From Nocardia sp. NBC_01327 (GTDB lineage Bacteria > Actinomycetota > Actinomycetes > Mycobacteriales > Mycobacteriaceae), in NCBI RefSeq assembly GCF_035958815.1, contig NZ_CP108383.1, positions 3,038,001-3,102,000 of the forward strand: a stretch of DNA of 64,000 nt, given 5' to 3'. A model generated the notes under the pieces. That model did not search any database. It was given only the letters and a program-made list of their open reading frames with translations, and was not told the origin of the DNA. The position numbers and the translations under genes were made by a program. Shown one piece after another: positions 37,470-46,106 of this stretch. Numbering within the stretch: the first letter of the stretch is position 1; every line of letters begins with the position of its first letter.

Positions 37470-37757
37470 CTACGCCGCGCCGGGGAACCCGTCCGTCGGC
37501 AGCCACTCCACGATCCGGGTGTCGTCGATGAGGTTCGCCAGCGCGAACGGGTCGTCGGCCAGCAGCTTCGATACCGCGTCGGCATCCTCGGCCTGGAAGA
37601 TGATCAGCGCACCGGACCCGTCCGGGTACGGCCCGCGCGCGAGGATGATGCCCTGCTCGGACAGGCCGCCCAGGTAGGCGCGGTGCACGGGGCGGACCTC
37701 GTCGCGACCGGGAACGGTGGCGTCGGAGTAGGTGTAGTGGACGGCGAAGATCGGCAC
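37470..37757 (-). CDS. YciI-family protein
   Basis: A 95-residue ferredoxin-like-fold protein with the YciI pattern: FAVHYTY near the N-terminus, RPVHRAYL (His of the putative active site), GIILARGPYPDG and DDPFALANLI (Asp). YciI-like proteins occur alone or fused to enzymes and may catalyse small dehalogenation or hydrolytic steps, for example 5-chlorohydroxyhydroquinone dehydrochlorinase; no substrate can be set here. It is convergent with the MocA-like gene (5 nt). Confidence 0.85.
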   Translation of the reverse strand: MPIFAVHYTYSDATVPGRDEVRPVHRAYLGGLSEQGIILARGPYPDGSGALIIFQAEDADAVSKLLADDPFALANLIDDTRIVEWLPTDGFPGAA

Positions 37758-37800
37758 GGTTCCGCTTTCTGGGGTCGAGTGAGAGGAAGGGGCGAATGAA

Positions 37801-38343
37801 TCAGAGCGTCAACAGCATTCGGGTATTGCCGAGCGTATTCGGCTTCACATAGCTGAGGTCGAGGAACTCGGCGACACCGGTGTCGTAGGACCGGCACATC
37901 TCGGCGTACACCTCGGCGGTGACCGGCGTCCCCTCGATCTCGACGAACCCGTGCCGGGAGAAGAAGTCCACCTCGAAGGTCAGCACGAAGACCCGTCCCA
38001 GCGCCAGCTCGTGCGCGACGGTGATCAACTGCTGCACCAGCAGGTGCCCCGCGCCGGTGCCCTTGATATCCGGATGCACCGCAACGGTGCGCACCTCACC
38101 GAGGTCGGCCCACAGCACATGCAGCGCCCCGCAGCCGATGAGTTCCCCGTCGCGTTCGGCGACCCAGAATTCCTGGATCGACTCGTACAGCGTGACCAGG
38201 TTCTTTTCCAGCAGGATCTTGCCGGCGTAGTAGTCGATGAGTCTTTTGATCCCGGGTACATCAGAGGTTCGGGCACGGCGGATGGTCGGTTGTGTCCCCG
38301 ACTCGCCGCCGACCGAACCGCTGTGAGGTACCCGTGTTGTCAT
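37801..38343 (-). CDS. argA: Amino-acid N-acetyltransferase, ArgA-like GNAT
   Basis: A 180-residue single-domain GNAT enzyme matching M. tuberculosis Rv2747, which acetylates glutamate (or glutamine) as the first step of arginine synthesis. The acetyl-CoA loop is HPDIKGTGAGHLLVQQL (about residues 95-111), followed by FEVDFFSRHGF. It lacks the kinase-like domain of E. coli ArgA. The ATG at 38343 is used; a GTG three codons earlier is possible. Its place between ftsK and pgsA in mycobacteria supports the name. Confidence 0.85.
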   Translation of the reverse strand: MTTRVPHSGSVGGESGTQPTIRRARTSDVPGIKRLIDYYAGKILLEKNLVTLYESIQEFWVAERDGELIGCGALHVLWADLGEVRTVAVHPDIKGTGAGHLLVQQLITVAHELALGRVFVLTFEVDFFSRHGFVEIEGTPVTAEVYAEMCRSYDTGVAEFLDLSYVKPNTLGNTRMLLTL

Positions 38344-38462
38344 GGGGTGCACAGTAGTCGGCCCCGGTACCGATAGGCTTGAGGTGTGTCGTACATCCAG
38401 CCTCCCCGCATACCGGAATGGTCCGGAAACCCTCGCGGGTTTCGCGGCCGGTGGGGGCGCTG

Positions 38463-39128
38463 GTGACGGTGCAGCGCGATGAGGTGGAAGGTCGCTGGGC
38501 CGATGCCGGTCCAGCGCGATCGGGGTTCGTGCCCAATCCCGGCGTAGTGGAACCGGCGGCGGTGCCGCTGATGAATATCGCCAATATCCTGACGATCCTG
38601 CGGATTCTGATCGTTCCGATTTTCCTGGCCGCCCTGTTCGCCGCCGATGGTCACAATGCCCATTGGCGCTGGGGCGCCGCGGCGCTGTTCGGCGTCGCCG
38701 CCATCACCGATCGCATCGACGGTCAGCTGGCCCGTAAGTACGGCCTGGTCACCGACTTCGGCAAGCTCGCGGATCCGATCGCGGACAAGGCGCTCATCGG
38801 CGCCGCCCTGATCGGGCTGTCCATGCTGGGCGATCTGCCGTGGTGGATGACCATTGTGATCGTGGCCCGCGAGCTCGGCGTGACCCTGCTGCGGCTGGCG
38901 GTGGTCCGCCGCGGCGTGATCCCGGCCGGCCGCGGCGGCAAGCTCAAGACCCTGGTGCAGTCCGTGGCGATTGCCGTGATTTTGCTGCCTCTTTCCGGCG
39001 GATTCGCCAGCGCCGGAATGGCATTGATGTATGTGGCCGTGGTGCTCACCGTGGTGACCGGCCTCGACTACGTGGTGCAGGCGGCCAGGTTGTGGTTCGG
39101 CTCGCCCGGCGGCAGTCGTGCCGTCTGA
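38463..39128 (+). CDS. pgsA: CDP-diacylglycerol-glycerol-3-phosphate phosphatidyltransferase
   Basis: A membrane enzyme that makes phosphatidylglycerol phosphate. The CDP-alcohol phosphotransferase signature is complete: DGQLAR, eight residues, then G, KLA, D, PIA, D (about residues 84-107 from GTG 38463). About five hydrophobic helices are present. Start is uncertain: GTG 38463 gives 221 residues with a 36-residue leader, while ATG 38571 (MNIANILTILRI) begins right at the first helix. The next gene overlaps its end by 11 nt. Confidence 0.88.
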   Translation: MTVQRDEVEGRWADAGPARSGFVPNPGVVEPAAVPLMNIANILTILRILIVPIFLAALFAADGHNAHWRWGAAALFGVAAITDRIDGQLARKYGLVTDFGKLADPIADKALIGAALIGLSMLGDLPWWMTIVIVARELGVTLLRLAVVRRGVIPAGRGGKLKTLVQSVAIAVILLPLSGGFASAGMALMYVAVVLTVVTGLDYVVQAARLWFGSPGGSRAV

Positions 39129-39621
39129 GCCGGGAGATCCACTCACCTCGCTCGTCCCCGCCGCGGACCTGGTCGCCGCCCTGAAGTCTGCCGGGCAGAC
39201 CGTCGCGACCGCGGAATCGCTGACCGCCGGCCTGCTGGCCGCCACCATCGCGGGAATTCCGGGCGCGAGCACGGTGTTGCGGGGTGGACTGATCGTCTAC
39301 GCCACCGAGCTCAAACACGATCTGGCCGGTGTGAGTGCGGACACCCTCGCTACCGACGGCCCGGTCGCCGCGAGCACCGCGCAGCAGCTTGCTGTGGGCG
39401 CGCGGGTGCGTTGCGGAGCGGACTGGGGAATCGGTCTCACCGGCGTCGCCGGACCCGATCCGCAGGACGGACGCGAGGTCGGCACCGTGTTCCTCGGCAT
39501 CGCCGGTGCGGAGGGCACGGAGGTCATCCGGTTGAAACTGTCGGGCGACCGGTGGACTATCAGGGTGGGCGCGGTCCGCGCCGCGGTCGCAGAGCTCGTC
39601 CGGAGTGTTCGAAGCGGGTGA
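39118..39621 (+). CDS. CinA C-terminal domain protein, nicotinamide-nucleotide amidase
   Basis: A 167-residue stand-alone CinA/PncC domain that deamidates NMN to nicotinate mononucleotide in pyridine-nucleotide recycling. Family motifs TAESLTAGLLAATIAGIPGAS (in part) with the catalytic Ser, and GLTGVAGPDPQDGREVGTV (in part) are present. The GTG start lies inside the end of pgsA. It is usually found next to pgsA and clgR in actinobacteria, as here. Confidence 0.88.
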   Translation: MPSEPGDPLTSLVPAADLVAALKSAGQTVATAESLTAGLLAATIAGIPGASTVLRGGLIVYATELKHDLAGVSADTLATDGPVAASTAQQLAVGARVRCGADWGIGLTGVAGPDPQDGREVGTVFLGIAGAEGTEVIRLKLSGDRWTIRVGAVRAAVAELVRSVRSG

Positions 39622-39628
39622 AGCGGCC

Positions 39629-39655
39629 GGGAACGCGCGGCCGACGCCGGACGTT
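39629..39655 (+). promoter_or_regulatory. Candidate SigE-type promoter of clgR
   Basis: GGGAACG followed by 16 nt and CGTT matches the mycobacterial SigE consensus (GGAAC and CGTT). It lies 47 nt before the clgR ATG. In M. tuberculosis clgR is driven by SigE, which supports the reading. Confidence 0.55.
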
Positions 39656-39702
39656 GTCCAGTCAAACGCTGGGTCCGGCGAGACGAGTGTGAGGAGAACG
39701 GG

Positions 39703-40116
39703 ATGACGCTGCTGCGAGAAGCGATCGGGGACAGTTTGCGGCGCGCTCGGGTCGCTCAGAGCCGGACACTGCGTGAGGTTTCGACCTCCGCGCGGGTTAG
39801 TCTCGGGTATCTGTCCGAAGTGGAACGTGGTCGTAAGGAGGCTTCCAGCGAGCTGCTGGCGGCCATCTGCACGGCCCTGGACGTACCGCTGGCGCAGGTG
39901 CTCTTCGATGTCAGTTCGGCCCTGGCCGATGCCGACCGGGCTACCGCCAAAAAGTCTGTGGCCACGGCGAATGCCTCGCTCGCGACCGCCGGTGCGGGTG
40001 TCCGCCCGCGCGGTGGCGACGGCGATGCGCCGCGTTCCGGGGACGCCGGTTTCGGCCCCCGCATCGTCATTCCGGCGCCCAAGTCGGATCGCCTGGTTTT
40101 GGTGGCCGCCAAGTGA
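39703..40116 (+). CDS. clgR: Transcriptional activator ClgR
   Basis: A 137-residue Xre-type helix-turn-helix regulator (about residues 5-65: [26 protein letters not shown] in part). It matches ClgR/Rv2745c, which activates Clp protease genes, other proteostasis genes and the psp operon after envelope stress. The C-terminus after residue 75 is Gly/Ala/Asp-rich and ends VVLVAAK-like, as in family members with a Clp-sensitive tail (here RLVLVAAK). ATG with GAGGAG upstream. pspA follows. Confidence 0.9.
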   Translation: MTLLREAIGDSLRRARVAQSRTLREVSTSARVSLGYLSEVERGRKEASSELLAAICTALDVPLAQVLFDVSSALADADRATAKKSVATANASLATAGAGVRPRGGDGDAPRSGDAGFGPRIVIPAPKSDRLVLVAAK

Positions 40117-40300
40117 TCGCTGTGCACAGGACTCGAAAGGGATAAATTCTCTGTAGGCTTTGAGCCGGAGGCGCCATACAGGTGCGGGTTTTTCCGGTTC
40201 TCTGCCGCGCAGTGGAGGATAGGGACAACCGGGTGCGTGACGGTCGCGCACTATGTCGCGCGATGGCGCGTGGCACGTCAGATGGAGGCGGGATCAATCG

Positions 40301-41125
40301 ATGGCTAATCCGTTCGTGAAGGCCTGGAAGTACCTGATGGCCCTCTTCGATTCGAAGATCGAAGAGCATGCGGATCCGAAGGTCCAGATCCAGCAGGCCA
40401 TCGAGGAGGCCCAGCGGCAGCACCAGGCGCTGTCGCAGCAGGCGGCGTCGGTGATCGGCAACCAGCGCCAGCTGGAGATGAAGCTGAACCGCCAGCTCGA
40501 CGAGGTCGAGAAGCTCAATGCCAATGCGCGCCAGGCGGTCATGCTGGCCGATCAGGCGGGCACCGCGGGGGATACCGAGAAGGCGATCCAGTACACCAAT
40601 GCCGCTGAGGCTTTCGCCGCTCAGCTGGTGACCGCCGAGCAGGCGGTGGAGGACCTGAAGGTACTGCACGACCAGTCGCTGCAGGCCGCATCGCAGGCCA
40701 AGAAGGCCGTCGAGCAGAACGCCATGCTGCTGCAGCAGAAGGTCGCCGAGCGCACCAAGCTGCTGTCCCAGCTGGAGCAGGCCAAGATGCAGGAGCAGGT
40801 TTCGGCCTCGCTGCAGCAGATGGACTCCACACTTTCCGCGCCGGGCACCACCCCGAGCCTGGATGCGGTGCGCGAGAAGATCGAACGCCGCTACGCCAAT
40901 GCACTCGGTTCGGCCGAGCTGGCCCAGAACACCGTCCAGGGTCGAATGATGGAGGTGCAGCAGGCCAGCGTCCAGATGGCAGGCCACAGCCGTCTCGAGC
41001 AGATCCGCGCCTCCATGCGCGGTGACGCACTGCCCGCCGGTGGGAACAGCCAGCCGCAGGCCGTCCCGAATCCTGCGGCCGCGCCGCAGATCAACACCAA
41101 CAAGGGCCAGGCCGCCCAGCAGTAG
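40301..41125 (+). CDS. pspA: Phage-shock protein A homologue (PspA/IM30)
   Basis: A 274-residue coiled-coil protein equal to M. tuberculosis Rv2744c. Residues 1-25 form the membrane-binding amphipathic helix ([20 protein letters not shown] in part), and almost the whole remainder to about 225 is Gln/Ala/Glu-rich coiled coil, followed by a short disordered tail. It should coat the inner membrane when it is damaged. GGAGG sits about 12 nt before the ATG. It lies between clgR and pspM as in mycobacteria. Confidence 0.93.
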   Translation: MANPFVKAWKYLMALFDSKIEEHADPKVQIQQAIEEAQRQHQALSQQAASVIGNQRQLEMKLNRQLDEVEKLNANARQAVMLADQAGTAGDTEKAIQYTNAAEAFAAQLVTAEQAVEDLKVLHDQSLQAASQAKKAVEQNAMLLQQKVAERTKLLSQLEQAKMQEQVSASLQQMDSTLSAPGTTPSLDAVREKIERRYANALGSAELAQNTVQGRMMEVQQASVQMAGHSRLEQIRASMRGDALPAGGNSQPQAVPNPAAAPQINTNKGQAAQQ

Positions 41126-41156
41126 TGCTGGTCCCTTGGAACGAAGGCGATTGCTG

Positions 41157-42692
41157 ATGGGGAGTTCGCGGGCGCAAGACAACCCCGCGACCTCCCCTGC
41201 CCGTTTCCGCCGCCGTTCGCGCACCAGGGAAGCCGCCCCTGTCCCCGGCTTCCCCTCACCCTTCGGCCCCGCCGCCGACAGCGGTGCGACCCAACCCAAT
41301 TCACCCAATTCCGAAACCGGTTATCCGGCACCGGGTTTCGTCCCACCGACGGGATGGCCTCCTACCGGCGCAGGCCCGAGTGGTACCGCGCCTCGGCCCG
41401 AATCCAGGGCATCCGGACCGGCCGCTGCCGGATCGGACCGCGGCGGGCAGTCGCCGGATGCGCAGCCGCAGTACGGGTTCGGTGCCCCGGTGGCCGAGCC
41501 GGGTCAGCAGACTGCGTCGCGAGAGCGGCGCTCGATGACTTCACCTCGTGCGGCGTCGCAGCCGGGCGCCGATCCCAGCGGTAATGCTGCAACGCACCGG
41601 GATAGTGACGTTTCAGGACGATCCGAATCGGGCGCGCCCTGGCCGACGGCCGCGAATTCTGCGGGCGGCTGGGTGCCGCCGGCGGCGGATGCGCGGCCGC
41701 AGTACGGGTTCGGCGGTCCGGCAGGATCCGATCCCGGATGGGCGCAGACTGTGCCGGGCGGGCAGGGCCGGTTTGCCGGTCCGGCGGCTGGATCCGAGCA
41801 GTGGCGGACAGCGGATGCTGGTGACGGGAAGGGCTCGTCGCGGCGCGGTAAGCGCGCACGGGCCGCTCAGGCGGCGCGGGAGATGCTGGCTCCCACCGGG
41901 ATCGGGCCGGAAGAACTGGCACAGCGGCTGCCCGACACCCTGCGAGGGGTGGGGGAGCAGGCGCTGGTCGCGGTGCGGAAGTGGGCGGATCCGCGAGAGC
42001 GCGAGTTGCGCAAGCGGCGCCGGACTCGGCGGCGGAGTTTGCGACTGGGCACGGCGTCGGGCCTGACCGCCGCGGGAACTGTTGGGCTGGTGTTGATTTC
42101 GGCGCCGGCCTGGGCGGTGATCGTGGTCGGCGGCGGCGCTGTCGCACTGGTGACCGGTACCGCGGTGACCGCCAAGCGATATATGCAATTGCGCCGGGAA
42201 CCGTTGCCGCAGGCGACATTCGTGCCCCGGCGGCTGCCGCCCCTGCGTTCGGCGGCGCGCGCCTCGATCGCCCGACTGGTACGCGCGGAACGAGCACTGC
42301 ACGGCCTGGGCGCCCAGATCGCCCGATCCGGCCGGCTACCGGCCGATGATCTGTCCGACATGATGGAAACAGCCTCCTCGGGCGCCGCGGCCCTGCACGC
42401 CCTGTCCGCCGATGTGGTTGCCATGGAACAGGCGGCGGGCGCCCTCGGCCCCCGCAATTCGCCACTGGCCGAACATGTCCGGTCGATCTCCGTCCGGCTC
42501 GACGGCGGTGTCCTCGAATTCGAGGGCATGGTGGCCGCCGCCGCCCGCGTGCTCGCCGTCCCGGAAAGCGCGGCTGTCACCGATGACCTGGGCTGGGCCA
42601 TGGTGAACCTGCGCGATGCCGCCGACCGCCTCGACGGCTGGGCCCAGGCTCTCACCGACCTGGCCGACAACCGCTACCGGGCACATCCCTAA
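41157..42692 (+). CDS. pspM: Phage-shock integral membrane protein PspM homologue
   Basis: A 511-residue protein occupying the Rv2743c (PspM) place. Residues 1 to about 235 are disordered Pro/Gly/Ser-rich sequence with repeated PQYGFG motifs (about residues 105-110 and 182-187). Two hydrophobic helices follow (about 305-345, ending VVGGGAVALVTG), then a soluble helical domain to the C-terminus. Mycobacterial PspM tethers PspA to the membrane; the much longer N-terminus here is unusual. The start is ATG 41157 within a weak GATGGGG context. Confidence 0.82.
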   Translation: MGSSRAQDNPATSPARFRRRSRTREAAPVPGFPSPFGPAADSGATQPNSPNSETGYPAPGFVPPTGWPPTGAGPSGTAPRPESRASGPAAAGSDRGGQSPDAQPQYGFGAPVAEPGQQTASRERRSMTSPRAASQPGADPSGNAATHRDSDVSGRSESGAPWPTAANSAGGWVPPAADARPQYGFGGPAGSDPGWAQTVPGGQGRFAGPAAGSEQWRTADAGDGKGSSRRGKRARAAQAAREMLAPTGIGPEELAQRLPDTLRGVGEQALVAVRKWADPRERELRKRRRTRRRSLRLGTASGLTAAGTVGLVLISAPAWAVIVVGGGAVALVTGTAVTAKRYMQLRREPLPQATFVPRRLPPLRSAARASIARLVRAERALHGLGAQIARSGRLPADDLSDMMETASSGAAALHALSADVVAMEQAAGALGPRNSPLAEHVRSISVRLDGGVLEFEGMVAAAARVLAVPESAAVTDDLGWAMVNLRDAADRLDGWAQALTDLADNRYRAHP

Positions 42693-42823
42693 CAGCGACC
42701 TCCGGGACAACCCTGAACTTTCCCCGATATTGGTGCTGACCAGGTGATTTTCCCGGGTGCAGGGGCCAGTATTGAGGAGTCGGATCGCAATGACGGTGAT
42801 CCGGAACTTACGGGAGGCACGGA

Positions 42824-42997
42824 ATGCTTTGGAAGATCATCGGCGTCGTCGCGGTTGTCTGGATCGCGCTCGCCATTATCGGCGCCCTGATCAAAGGGCT
42901 TTTCCCGATCCTCATGATCAGCGCGGTCGTCTTCGGCCTGTACCTGCTCTACAAGGCGGTCTCGGGTTCGAACAAGTCCCCGATCAACAGGTTGTAG
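42824..42997 (+). CDS. 57-residue two-helix membrane protein downstream of pspM
   Basis: A short gene with GGGAGG 6 nt before its ATG. The product has two hydrophobic helices (residues 5-24 and 28-46) and a short polar tail ending KSPINRL. It sits on the same strand after pspM and is closed by a strong terminator. No family is recognised; the size and place make it a candidate membrane partner of the Psp proteins, by analogy with PspB/PspC-like small proteins, but that is inference. Confidence 0.7.
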   Translation: MLWKIIGVVAVVWIALAIIGALIKGLFPILMISAVVFGLYLLYKAVSGSNKSPINRL

Positions 42998-43016
42998 CAG
43001 CGGCGGAGCCGCATTG

Positions 43017-43052
43017 CAATGGGCCATCCGGAGATATCCGGGTGGCCCATTG
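43017..43052 (+). terminator. Terminator of the psp cluster
   Basis: A 16-bp stem CAATGGGCCATCCGGA / TCCGGGTGGCCCATTG (one G-U pair) with a GATA tetraloop, 20 nt after the 57-codon gene. Confidence 0.85.
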
Positions 43053-43116
43053 TCGTGTCGTTCGGAAACGCACCGGCGGGGGGAATCCTGTGGCGCGGCG
43101 GTACGTTGAGGCGGCT

Positions 43117-44058
43117 ATGGCTACTGCGATCGTTGCCGCCGGATACGGTGGTCCTGAAGTACTCACTCCTGTCGAAGTAGACGTACCCGAACCCGGTCCG
43201 GGCGAGGTGACCGTGCAGGTGCGCGCCGCGGGCGTGAACCCCTTCGACTACAAGATCTACAGCGGCGCCTTCGGCGCCGATGATTCCAAGCTTCCGCTTC
43301 GGATCGGCCTGGAATCCTCCGGTGTGGTCACCGCGATCGGCCCGGACGCGCTCGGGCCCGCCGGTCCGATCCGGGTCGGTGAAGAGGTGATCGTGCGCGG
43401 GGGCGGATACGTCAGCGAGTTGACGGTGCCCGCCGCTCGCATTCTGCCCAAGCCCGCCGAGGTGAGCTGGGAGGTGGCGGCGGGGCTGCTGGCAGTCGGT
43501 GGCACCGCGGTGCATCTGGTGGTCGCGACTGGTGTCGGTCCGGGCGATACCGTCCTGATCCACGGCGCCGCGGGCAGTGTGGGTTCCCTTGCCGCACAGC
43601 TCGCGGTCGCGCGCGGCGCCCGGGTGATCGGCACCGCCGCGCCCGCGCGCCACGAACGGCTGCGGAGCTACGGCGTGGAACCGGTCGAATACGGTCCCGG
43701 GCTGGCCGATCGGGTGCGCGCCTTGGCGCCGGACGGCGTGGACGCGGCGATCGACACCATCGGAACCGATGAGGCGGTGGATGTTTCGCTGGAACTGGTC
43801 GCCGACCACAGCCGGATCGCCACCATCGCCGCCTTCGGCCGCGCGGCGAAGGAGGGTTTCCAGGCGCTCGGCGGCGGGCCCGGTGCGGATCCCGGTACCG
43901 AGATCCGGGACAACGCCTGGCGCGAGCTGCTGCCCCTGATCGCCTCGGGCAAGCTGGAATTGGTGATCACCGCGACCTATCCGCTCACCGAAGCGGCCGC
44001 GGCACACGAGTTCGTCCTCGGCGGACACGCCGGTGGAAAGGTAATCCTGCTGCCCTGA
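43117..44058 (+). CDS. NADP-dependent quinone oxidoreductase (zinc-free MDR)
   Basis: A 313-residue enzyme of the QOR/zeta-crystallin branch. It lacks catalytic zinc cysteines; the N-terminal AAGVNPFDYKIYSG is the family signature. The nucleotide loop HGAAGSVGSLAAQLA (about 151-165) binds NADPH. It should reduce quinones or enones in the cytoplasm. ATG 43117 was chosen because earlier in-frame starts overlap the psp terminator. It is not clearly part of the sugar operon that follows. Confidence 0.87.
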   Translation: MATAIVAAGYGGPEVLTPVEVDVPEPGPGEVTVQVRAAGVNPFDYKIYSGAFGADDSKLPLRIGLESSGVVTAIGPDALGPAGPIRVGEEVIVRGGGYVSELTVPAARILPKPAEVSWEVAAGLLAVGGTAVHLVVATGVGPGDTVLIHGAAGSVGSLAAQLAVARGARVIGTAAPARHERLRSYGVEPVEYGPGLADRVRALAPDGVDAAIDTIGTDEAVDVSLELVADHSRIATIAAFGRAAKEGFQALGGGPGADPGTEIRDNAWRELLPLIASGKLELVITATYPLTEAAAAHEFVLGGHAGGKVILLP

Positions 44059-44094
44059 TTCGGCGAATTGTCCCGTCTCGGTGACCCGACTGGC

Positions 44095-44117
44095 ATATGT
44101 TGTTGCCCACAACATAT
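44095..44117. promoter_or_regulatory. Operator-like palindrome before the sugar ABC operon
   Basis: ATATGTTGT-TGCCC-ACAACATAT is a perfect 9-5-9 inverted repeat, 48 nt before the binding-protein gene. GTTGT/ACAAC half-sites resemble XylR/ROK-type operators, and a ROK regulator ends the operon. Confidence 0.65.
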
Positions 44118-44165
44118 CGGTGCGCGGCCGCAATCCAGTGGCTGCCGCTCGGAAGGGTCACCCTG

Positions 44166-45329
44166 ATGAGGACGAAAAGCTCGCTCCTGCCCAAGAATTC
44201 ACGTCGCCTGGTGCGACCCGGCTGTGTGGCGATGGCGGTGGCACTCTCGGGCGTGCTGACGCTCACCGCCTGCGGATCCAATTCCACCAGTAGCTCCGGC
44301 TCGACCTCGGCGGCGCCGTCCGGCGGCGGGGCCAATGGCACGGTCGGCGTCATCCTGCCGGAGACCGCCACCTCCGCCCGCTGGGAGTCGTTCGACAAAC
44401 CCATGCTGGAACAAGCCCTGCAGGCACAGGGTTTCGACGCCGACGTGCAGAACGCACAGGGCGATGTCCAGAAGTTCAGCACCCTCGCCGACGGCATGAT
44501 CGCCAAGGGGGTGAAGGTTCTGGTCGTCGCCTCGATCAATAGCGAGGTCGGCAGCGCGGTCGCCGCCAAGGCGAAGAAGGCCGGCATTCCGACCATCGAC
44601 TACGACCGGCTCAATCTCGGCGGATCCTCCGACTACTACGTCTCTTTCGACAATGTGCGGGTGGGTGAACTCCAGGGCCAGGCGCTGATCACGGCGCTGA
44701 AGGACAAGCCCGGCGCGCAGGTCATCGAGATCGAGGGCGCGCCGACCGACAATAATGCGACCCTGTTCCATCAGGGTCAGGAGCAGGCGCTCAAGCCGCT
44801 CTACGATTCGGGCGCGCTGAAACTGGTGCGCAGCCAGGCCATCGACGGCTGGGACAATCAGACCGGCGGCAATACCTTCGAGCAGATCCTCACCGGCAAC
44901 GGCGGCAAGGTCGACGGTGTGGTGGCTGCCAATGACGGTCTGGCGGGCGCGGTGATCACCGTGCTGAAGAAGAACGGGCTGAATGGTCATGTGCCGGTGA
45001 CCGGTCAGGACGCCACCGCCGACGGGCTCAAGGCGGTGCTGCGCGGCGATCAGTACATGACGGTGTTCAAGCCGATCAAGGATGAGGCCGAATCGGCCGC
45101 GAAACTCGCTGCGGCGCTGGCCAAGGGCGATACCGCCGCGGCGAATGCGCTGGCGCAGGCCGTGAGTCAGGATCCCAAGGGCAATCGCCAGGTGAAATCG
45201 GTCCTGCTGCCGCCGCAGACGATCACCCGCAACGAGGTCAAGCAGGTGACGGATTCGGGCTTCGTGAAGGCCTCCGATATCTGCACCGGTGATGTGAAGG
45301 CCGCCTGCACCCAACTCGGCATCGCCTGA
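44166..45329 (+). CDS. CUT2 sugar-binding lipoprotein, XylF-like
   Basis: A 387-residue extracytoplasmic substrate-binding protein. The lipobox LTAC places the lipidated Cys at about residue 37, followed by a Ser/Gly-rich tether. The mature protein has the periplasmic-binding-protein fold of D-xylose/ribose receptors (VGVILPETATSARWESFD; DYDRLNLGG; VTGQDATADG). GAAGGG lies 8 nt before the ATG 44166. It is the first gene of the operon and directly follows the palindrome at 44095. Xylose is the best guess from XylF-like segments. Confidence 0.85.
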   Translation: MRTKSSLLPKNSRRLVRPGCVAMAVALSGVLTLTACGSNSTSSSGSTSAAPSGGGANGTVGVILPETATSARWESFDKPMLEQALQAQGFDADVQNAQGDVQKFSTLADGMIAKGVKVLVVASINSEVGSAVAAKAKKAGIPTIDYDRLNLGGSSDYYVSFDNVRVGELQGQALITALKDKPGAQVIEIEGAPTDNNATLFHQGQEQALKPLYDSGALKLVRSQAIDGWDNQTGGNTFEQILTGNGGKVDGVVAANDGLAGAVITVLKKNGLNGHVPVTGQDATADGLKAVLRGDQYMTVFKPIKDEAESAAKLAAALAKGDTAAANALAQAVSQDPKGNRQVKSVLLPPQTITRNEVKQVTDSGFVKASDICTGDVKAACTQLGIA

Positions 45330-45332
45330 GCC

Positions 45333-46106
45333 ATGACCGAGCCGCTGCTCCAGATCACCGGGCTGAACAAGAGTTTCGGCCCGGTGCACGTGCTGCACGA
45401 TGTGGATCTGACCGTGCCCGCCGGTGAGGTCACCGCGCTTGTCGGCGACAATGGCGCGGGCAAGACCACCCTGGTGAAATGTGTTGCGGGAATTCATCCT
45501 TCGGATTCGGGCGAGGTGCGATTCCGCGGCGAACCGGTGCATCTGCGCGGGCCCAAGGATGCGGCGGCGCTCGGTATCGAGGTGGTCTACCAGGATCTGG
45601 CCCTCGCCGACAATCTCGACATCGTGGCCAATATGTTCCTCGGCCGCGAGCGCGGGAAGCCGTGGTTGCTGGACGAGGCGAGCATGGAGGAGGCGGCGCG
45701 CACAACCCTGGCCTCGCTGGGCGTGCGCACCGTGAAATCGGTGCGCACGCCGGTCTCGTCGCTGTCCGGCGGACAGCGGCAGACCGTGGCCATTGCCAAA
45801 GCCGTGCTGTGGAACAGCAATCTGGTGCTGCTGGACGAACCCACCGCGGCGCTGGGCGTCGCACAGACCCGGCAGGTGCTGGACCTGGTGCGGCGGCTGG
45901 CCGAACAGGGCCTGGGCGTGGTGCTCATCAGCCACAATCTGGCCGATGTCTTCGAGGTCGCCGACCGGATCGCGGTGCTGTACCTGGGCCGGATGGCGGC
46001 GCAGGTGCGCACCGCCGATGTCACCCACAGCCAGGTGGTGGAGCTGATCACCGCCGGACGCTCCGGCGATCTGGGGCTGGCCCGACCGGAAGCGGTGGTG
46101 TTGTGA
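45333..46106 (+). CDS. Sugar ABC transporter ATPase (single-domain, CUT2)
   Basis: A 257-residue ATPase with one nucleotide-binding domain rather than the two found in XylG/RbsA, as in FrcA. Walker A VGDNGAGKTT (about residues 37-46), the signature LSGGQRQTVAIAK and Walker B NLVLLDEPTAALG are complete, with the H-loop in LISHN. It begins 3 nt after the binding protein stop and overlaps the permease start (GTGA). Confidence 0.92.
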   Translation: MTEPLLQITGLNKSFGPVHVLHDVDLTVPAGEVTALVGDNGAGKTTLVKCVAGIHPSDSGEVRFRGEPVHLRGPKDAAALGIEVVYQDLALADNLDIVANMFLGRERGKPWLLDEASMEEAARTTLASLGVRTVKSVRTPVSSLSGGQRQTVAIAKAVLWNSNLVLLDEPTAALGVAQTRQVLDLVRRLAEQGLGVVLISHNLADVFEVADRIAVLYLGRMAAQVRTADVTHSQVVELITAGRSGDLGLARPEAVVL

